Below are positions 59,721-64,000 of a stretch of DNA of 64,000 nucleotides, in pieces; the first letter of the stretch is position 1; each line of letters opens with the position of its first letter. Position numbers and translations under genes: made by a program. Below the pieces are notes generated by a model, which saw only the letters and a list, made by a program, of their open reading frames with translations, did no database searches and was not told where the DNA came from. This DNA comes from Allium sativum (Eukaryota; Streptophyta; Magnoliopsida; Asparagales; Amaryllidaceae). The DNA is taken from NCBI GenBank assembly GCA_030737875.1, contig CM060925.1, positions 481,801,514-481,865,513 on the forward strand. Reading direction: 5' to 3'.

Positions 59721-61051
59721 ATGTCGGATAATCATTCCTCTTCAAGATCCGTTACAGAAACGGAGTCCGAGGTTTCTGAGCAACACAACCCCGAGGTCCC
59801 TCCAATTAACCCAAGGGGTGAAGATTCTGGATCCGAGTACGAGGCAACGGAATCGGATCCGTCTGAAAGTACTTCACTTAGTGAAGAGTCTGAAGCAGAC
59901 ATGCGAGCTCCCGATGAGATTCCTGGCGCGCTCGGGATAGAGAAAATTTCTGATTCTTTAGCGTCTAAACTCGATGACATAAAGCTTAAAAGAATTTGCC
60001 TGAGACATGGGATCCCTTGGGATGATGTGAGGACACCCGTTAGCGAAGATAGACCCCACTTAGCTCCGGAAGGGTATACGGCAGTCAGCCGAATCATGTG
60101 CTTGGTAGGAGCTATTCCTTCGTTTCCTCCAATCGTCAACGAGACCTTAAAACGACTGGGTATCGCTCCGATGCAGCTTCATCCTAACGTCTACGCGTCT
60201 CTATACACCCTATATATTGCATACGCGGAGATCCTGCATACCGAACTCACATTTAAAGATTTAACATTCTTTTATCTTTTCAAGCATCGCTCCTCGGCAA
60301 CCCCAAATTTCTCTTTCTTCGAATCGGTGGCGAATAGGAAGGTTCTATATGACGGATACAGCAATATAGGGGATCCCAAGTCTGATTGGTTCTATATAAA
60401 GAAACAGGCCGGATGCTCAAGAAGATGGCTTAAATCAAGTAAACTTTAATCTTTTGACTGAATATCTTGCTTAAGAAACCGAAGCATTAACATCCCCCCC
60501 TTTTTTTTTAAGCAGATCACGTCTTCCCCAAGACGGAAGGCCCGTTATACAATAATCGATTGTCTATTCTTCTACAAAGCAGATCCGATTTTATAAGGAT
60601 CAAGAAGTGCATCACTGACGAGAATCTTCATAAGCATCGCCTTTTGGATATAAGATTTGGACTTGGTGCTGGCGGCAAACCCTACAAATACGTGCCCCCA
60701 ACGGAGGGAGAGGGTACATCACAGGCAGCAGAAACAACTAAATTTCGTAAGAGTACTTCCCCGATAATCATCCAGGACGACGAGGACCTGAACATATACA
60801 GAGGAGATGAGGCCCGTGGTGACAAGTCCAAGAAAATTTCAGTTTCTCCGGGGGGTTTCCCCTCAAGGGCTTCTCTTCCGGTCGAACCTGCTGCTCCCGA
60901 TGATTTGACAGAAGAACAGCTATTCAAAGAGCTGAGCAAAATTCCTTTACCCGATGATGTATACACAGAGGGGGACTTTGAAGGGAGCCATTTTTCCCTG
61001 CTTATGAGGAGACCACCGTTCCAATTAGAGGACAAGAAACTACTCAGATGA
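59721..61051 (+). CDS. Antisense gene of element E, N-terminal part: 'putative gypsy type transposon'-like protein
   Basis: Exon 59721-60438, an intron (60439-60515), then exon 60516-61047/61051. Unfused it gives 417 residues. Residues 1-80 are Ser/Glu-rich and acidic. Residues about 95-230 resemble the plant Transposase_28 domain: G-A-I-P-S-F-P-P, then L-G-I-A-P-M-Q-L-H-P-N-V-Y-A-S-L, F-F-Y-L-F, F-S-F-F-E-S and S-D-W-F-Y-I-K. The biochemical role of such proteins is unknown; in Tat elements they are encoded antisense to gag-pol. The frame ends in TGA at 61049, but this may be a damaged splice donor (see intron 61048-61194), joining it to the next ORF. No stops elsewhere, which argues for recent constraint or youth. 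Confidence 0.7.
60439..60515 (+). other. Coding intron, 77 bp
   Basis: It begins GTAAAC and ends in a pyrimidine tract (C7T9) then TTAAGCAG. Removal joins phase 1 to the downstream frame and carries the reading frame past the stop at 60449. Confidence 0.8.
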
Positions 61052-61194
61052 GCCTGACTTTAGGCTCGGGTCTGTTAGGGGGAATTATATGGGATGCACA
61101 AATCACACGCACTGCCTGACCCCACACTTTTATATCAACAATATTCAAAGTTTTAATATTCTCTTTTCTCTTTTGCCGGAAAGATGTCTCGTAG
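61048..61194 (+). other. Possible intron with a mutated donor, 147 bp
   Basis: The exon would end CTACTCAG at 61047, followed by ATGAGCC; GTGAGCC would be a strong donor, so a single G-to-A change at +1 is suspected. The acceptor TCTCGTAG (61187-61194), behind a pyrimidine tract at 61159-61177, restores the reading frame exactly. With it, all exons sum to 3285 bases, a 1094-residue protein. The first AG downstream of the tract (61183) would give a wrong frame. Confidence 0.35.
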
Positions 61195-63331
61195 GCGGTC
61201 TTATTCTTATCGTTCTCTTCGTGAAGGCACACCCAGTCTTCATCCGAGCACCGAGCGCTCTCGCGGCCCTTCTCACAAGCCTACTTCTTTGCAACCCCGG
61301 TCTCCATCAAAATCGACTTCTGGCAAGCTTCCCAGTTATCCGGTAGCTCCTGCAGGGGGAAAACAACTTCCTAAAGAGTTAACTCCTCCGAAAAGTGCAC
61401 CCTCTCATAGCAGGTCGTCAAAAAGACATTACGAGCCTAAGGATAAAAGCAAGGATCCAATCAAAGATTCTGAGAAGGAGAGAAGTGCCATTGTCCCTTC
61501 CAGCCAGCCAGAGTTGGCTGCCCCCGGGTCACGAGATTACATCCATGGTCCCGAGATTCAAGGTAGGCTGGAAAAGTTGCGGGAACAGTTTCCCAACATC
61601 TTCTTCGAAAGGATGACATTTGTTCCAGCCTTGGAACCAGTCCCTAGGAACTGGGATGATGAAGTCGTCGGGCACATTCGCCATGTAGCCAGGCAGTATG
61701 AAATGATGAAGAGACATGCGGTTAATCTTTCAGAAGTCATTCGAACGCTTGAAATGGAAGCACATAGATCTAAGGTGAAAATTGATAACAACGAAAGGGC
61801 CAGGACAAAGATGGAGAAGGACTTGGAAGATGCTCAATCCCAACTCGCCTTAACGCTGAGAGATGCTGAAAATTATAAGATCGAATTGGAGAATGCTAAG
61901 AAACGCTTTCATTCGGAACTTGACTCAAATAGTCAAGAGAAGATGGCCTTAAAGAAGGAGGTAGAAGATCTTAAAATGGCCAACATTGAGTTGAAGATAG
62001 CACAAGGCCATTTTGAAGCTGAGAGAGCTGCCTGGGAGGCAGAAAAATTAAGTTTGAAAGAAAGTTTAGCTTTGGCTGAAGCGGAAAAGGTGATTTTGAA
62101 TGATCAAGTCGTGGATGCGGAGAGGCGGGCGGCTCTCGCCGAAAAGAATGTTGAAAGTGCCATTGAAATGGCTACTGCTTCTAACAACAAGCTCCTCGAG
62201 AGAGAAAAGGATATCGAAGGGTTTGAAGAGATGATTTTTGACTTCCTGGGCCAAGTCCTCAAAACCCGCAACATCTCGTGGATCCCGGACTATCACGTTA
62301 CTTTAGCCAATTTATGGGATGCCATCGTTGAGGGTGAGAAGCAGAGATTGGGAGTTGAAGAAATTGACGAAGATGAGCTGATGAAGACCAACCTCAGGGA
62401 TAACGAGCCCGAGGATCTGGCAGAAGGTCGTCGTCTAATTCAAGCGGAAATGGAAAAGGAGAGGGCCCTGGCTAAGGGCAAAAGCAAGGCTGACGAAGGT
62501 TCGAGCTCAGCTGTAGAGCCCAAGACCTCCGGAGTTGAGGAATACCATCCTGATGATCCATTAATCCCTTTGGGCCTAACTCCTGTGGTTGTTGGAGCCC
62601 CTGCAGCTAGCCTAGATGGAGGATCGGCGGAAGGTATCTCCCTTTTTTTCCCACAATTTGTCAAAGTAATTGTGAATTGTCGTCATCTGGTAGAGCAACC
62701 AATTAAATTAATAACATGTGTTCCCCATAATATAGGTGGCGAGCCCGTCGACAAGGATGTCGGGAAGAGGAAAGAGGCAGAGAAGGTTGTCGTCTCGCCT
62801 AGCGCCGGTGTTGAGATACCGAAGCAGGCCGAGGGTACAACAGCAGAGAAGGGCATCCTGGCACCCAGTGCTGACGCTCCCAAGGATGATGAAACCATCG
62901 AGGCCTTGAAAGATATGGATGGGCGCCATATAGAGGATGAGGAGGATATCATTGGCACCAAAGAAGCCGAAGACGATGACGACGAAACTTTGGCTAACAG
63001 AAAAGCTAGGCAGGAAAAGGAGATGGCTTTAAAGAAAGCGGGACAGGAGCCTTTGAACATAGTCCCTATCTCGGAGTTTAATCCCAAAACCGGGATGGTT
63101 TTGAAACTCCAGCCCAAATCCATCAGCAAACGGCTTCATTTTGCGAACCCTGATGATTTCCCAGCTTCCCTTACTGATAAAAGGAAGAGAAAGGAGGTGG
63201 AGGAGGAATCTTCTGAAGAGTCGGACGTTCCTCTCATAGACAAAAGGAGGAGAAAGAAAGGTGATCAATCCGACGCTGACAAGGTGAAGCTGGAGAAACA
63301 GAAGCAGGAGAAGAAGTCCAAGCGTAAATAG
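61184..63331 (+). CDS. Antisense gene of element E, C-terminal part: coiled-coil protein
   Basis: An open frame of 715 codons, or 681 if the in-frame intron at 62634-62735 is removed. ATG 61184 is the first start, but the frame may instead be entered at 61195 by splicing from the upstream exon. The N-terminus (residues 1-110) is basic and S/P/R-rich. Residues about 185-345 form a long coiled coil full of E, K, A and L heptads (A-E-R-A-A-W-E-A-E-K-L). A mixed acidic region follows, and the C-terminus has basic clusters (D-K-R-R-R-K-K-G, K-K-S-K-R-K) that look like nuclear localisation signals. The gag-like head plus coiled-coil tail fits plant proteins annotated as putative gypsy type transposon. 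No enzyme motif is visible. An alternative is a host gene captured by the element. Confidence 0.65.
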   Translation: MSRRRSYSYRSLREGTPSLHPSTERSRGPSHKPTSLQPRSPSKSTSGKLPSYPVAPAGGKQLPKELTPPKSAPSHSRSSKRHYEPKDKSKDPIKDSEKERSAIVPSSQPELAAPGSRDYIHGPEIQGRLEKLREQFPNIFFERMTFVPALEPVPRNWDDEVVGHIRHVARQYEMMKRHAVNLSEVIRTLEMEAHRSKVKIDNNERARTKMEKDLEDAQSQLALTLRDAENYKIELENAKKRFHSELDSNSQEKMALKKEVEDLKMANIELKIAQGHFEAERAAWEAEKLSLKESLALAEAEKVILNDQVVDAERRAALAEKNVESAIEMATASNNKLLEREKDIEGFEEMIFDFLGQVLKTRNISWIPDYHVTLANLWDAIVEGEKQRLGVEEIDEDELMKTNLRDNEPEDLAEGRRLIQAEMEKERALAKGKSKADEGSSSAVEPKTSGVEEYHPDDPLIPLGLTPVVVGAPAASLDGGSAEGISLFFPQFVKVIVNCRHLVEQPIKLITCVPHNIGGEPVDKDVGKRKEAEKVVVSPSAGVEIPKQAEGTTAEKGILAPSADAPKDDETIEALKDMDGRHIEDEEDIIGTKEAEDDDDETLANRKARQEKEMALKKAGQEPLNIVPISEFNPKTGMVLKLQPKSISKRLHFANPDDFPASLTDKRKRKEVEEESSEESDVPLIDKRRRKKGDQSDADKVKLEKQKQEKKSKRK
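62634..62735 (+). other. In-frame intron, 102 bp, no stop codon
   Basis: The donor is GAAG|GTATCTC and the acceptor ATAATATAG|GTGGC. The insert is AT/pyrimidine-rich and would code for 34 hydrophobic residues in the middle of a charged region, unlike its surroundings. The length is divisible by three, so both spliced and retained forms are readable. Confidence 0.7.
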
Positions 63332-63494
63332 GATATTGTTGCTTGTCTATATTTTGATTTTAGGCTTCTTACTAGCCATGAAATGTAATTGTGAGACTGG
63401 CCCTCACTTTTGTTTTAGGTTGTTTTTCACTTTCTAGGCTTGCAGTTTGTAAATGAGAGTTTATCTCTTTTTGCATCACCGTGTACCTGCATTT

Positions 63495-63500
63495 AATAAA
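63495..63500 (+). terminator. Poly(A) signal of the antisense gene
   Basis: AATAAA lies 164 bases after the stop codon (63329-63331), with a T/G-rich stretch (TTTTGTTTTAGG) upstream. Further AT-rich DNA and a short TATA run (63591-63602) follow. Confidence 0.55.
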
Positions 63501-63689
63501 CTTTTCATGCTTAGTCGTAGACCATCTGATTATAACTACAAATCAGTCAAGCAACATAAAGAAAAATTTAAAATTTTCCGTGTTCATGTGTATATATATA
63601 TATGTATATGCCCCCAATCAATCGTTAACGTAGCGCCTGACTAGGGCTTATTAAGGATTGATTAGCGTTGTCTGCACGTTACCCCCTAT

Positions 63690-64000
63690 TTCTGAATATG
63701 GGGGACTTAGAAAATTTAGCATGATAATTGTCCTTATGGTGCTGAGTTTCCGGCACCTTTCTCAGTGCTTAACCATAGAATCTCTTATACTCTCCTGGCG
63801 GTCGCCGAGGTCGGAGTTTAGCAAGATAATTTAACAGCTCAGTCGCTCCCCAATCCTTCAGCGGGGCAAGAGCTCTTTCTCAGCGCTCAATCGGAGACGC
63901 TTTTATACTCTCTCTCTCTCTGGAGAGTTAGAATTCGAGCTCAGCAGTTCAATTGCTCCCCAATCCTTCAGCGGGGCGAGAGCTCTTTCTTAGCGCTCAA
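63690..64000. repeat. Tandem repeat, unit about 111 bp, running off the window
   Basis: A segment of about 43 bases (GCTCCCCAATCCTTCAGCGG to CTCAGCGCTCAA) occurs at about 63846-63888 and again at 63957-64000. A more diverged copy covers part of 63750-63845 (CTTTCTCAGTGCTTAA, then CTTATACTCTC). A (TC)6 run lies in the unit. Confidence 0.75.

Larger units (their letters stand above)
57594..64000 (-). mobile_element. Element E: Tat-like LTR retrotransposon, 3' end only, with an antisense gene
   Basis: Read on the - strand the low-coordinate end is a 3' LTR (58393-57594) preceded by a polypurine tract (58405-58394). Beyond it lies a large gene on the opposite strand, then tandem repeats to the window edge. 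Antisense accessory ORFs between pol and the 3' LTR, and tandem repeats in the same region, are known from Tat-lineage gypsy elements (Grande, RIRE2, Retand, Ogre relatives). Pol would lie past 64000, so the lineage is inferred. Confidence 0.6.

Noticed and set aside
59732..60139. 135-codon and other - strand frames under the antisense gene
   Set aside because: They are shadows of the + strand exons and have no gypsy motif in the sense direction of element E.
1..64000. tRNA, rRNA or CRISPR arrays
   Set aside because: None seen; the tandem repeats present are AT minisatellites or LTR subrepeats with no spacer logic, and tRNA-like matches are retroelement primer sites.

Overview
The window looks like the intergenic, repeat-packed DNA of a flowering plant, probably one with a large genome. 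Almost all recognisable sequence is transposable elements of plant type: Ty3/gypsy LTR retrotransposons with initiator-tRNA-Met primer sites, L1-like LINEs, and small DNA transposons (hAT-, PIF/Harbinger- and long-TIR-like). I see no ordinary cellular gene, rRNA, tRNA or CRISPR array. The species cannot be named from the sequence.

Layout. 1-7254: element A, a gag-only gypsy element on the + strand with 3.3-kb LTRs that differ by only about 30 bases over the 1.8 kb that can be compared. 7255-10166: right part of a second long LTR (family C'). 10167-16062: a decayed LINE on the - strand. 16063-19044: AT-rich DNA with a decayed gypsy gag on the - strand. 19045-25309: a 6.3-kb solo LTR (C), homologous to C' over its last 1.6 kb and flanked by ATGAT/ACGAT. 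25310-30480: mostly unassigned. 30481-31795 and 40483-43430: the two halves of an old + strand chromovirus (H), split by nested - strand element B (31795-40482), itself hit by a TRIM-like insertion. 43431-47250: three small DNA transposons in AT-rich DNA. 47250-49699: 5'-truncated LINE 2. 49700-57593: element D, a - strand chromodomain-type gypsy element with a nearly complete but mutated gag-pol. 57594-64000: start of element E, a - strand element whose 3' LTR and polypurine tract precede a large + strand (antisense) gene.

How it fits together. A (gag only) and B (an unrelated ORF) carry no polymerase, yet they share primer site, polypurine flank and LTR ends with the autonomous D/H type, so they look like parasites of chromovirus machinery. 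E looks like a Tat-lineage element: it has an antisense accessory gene with its own TATA box, a 5'-UTR intron, two clear or probable coding introns and a poly(A) signal, and a tandem-repeat block beyond it. That gene, at 59721-63331, is the only long, largely uninterrupted coding sequence in the window.

The most unusual observation is a roughly 100-nt cassette present as tandem pairs in the LTRs of two different families (A and C'). Its nested stems change sequence yet keep pairing, around constant CGAGGTT, CCGG-N6-CCGG and TAATGTGAGA segments, as expected of a conserved RNA or DNA structure. All boundaries were read by eye; no search or folding program was run.
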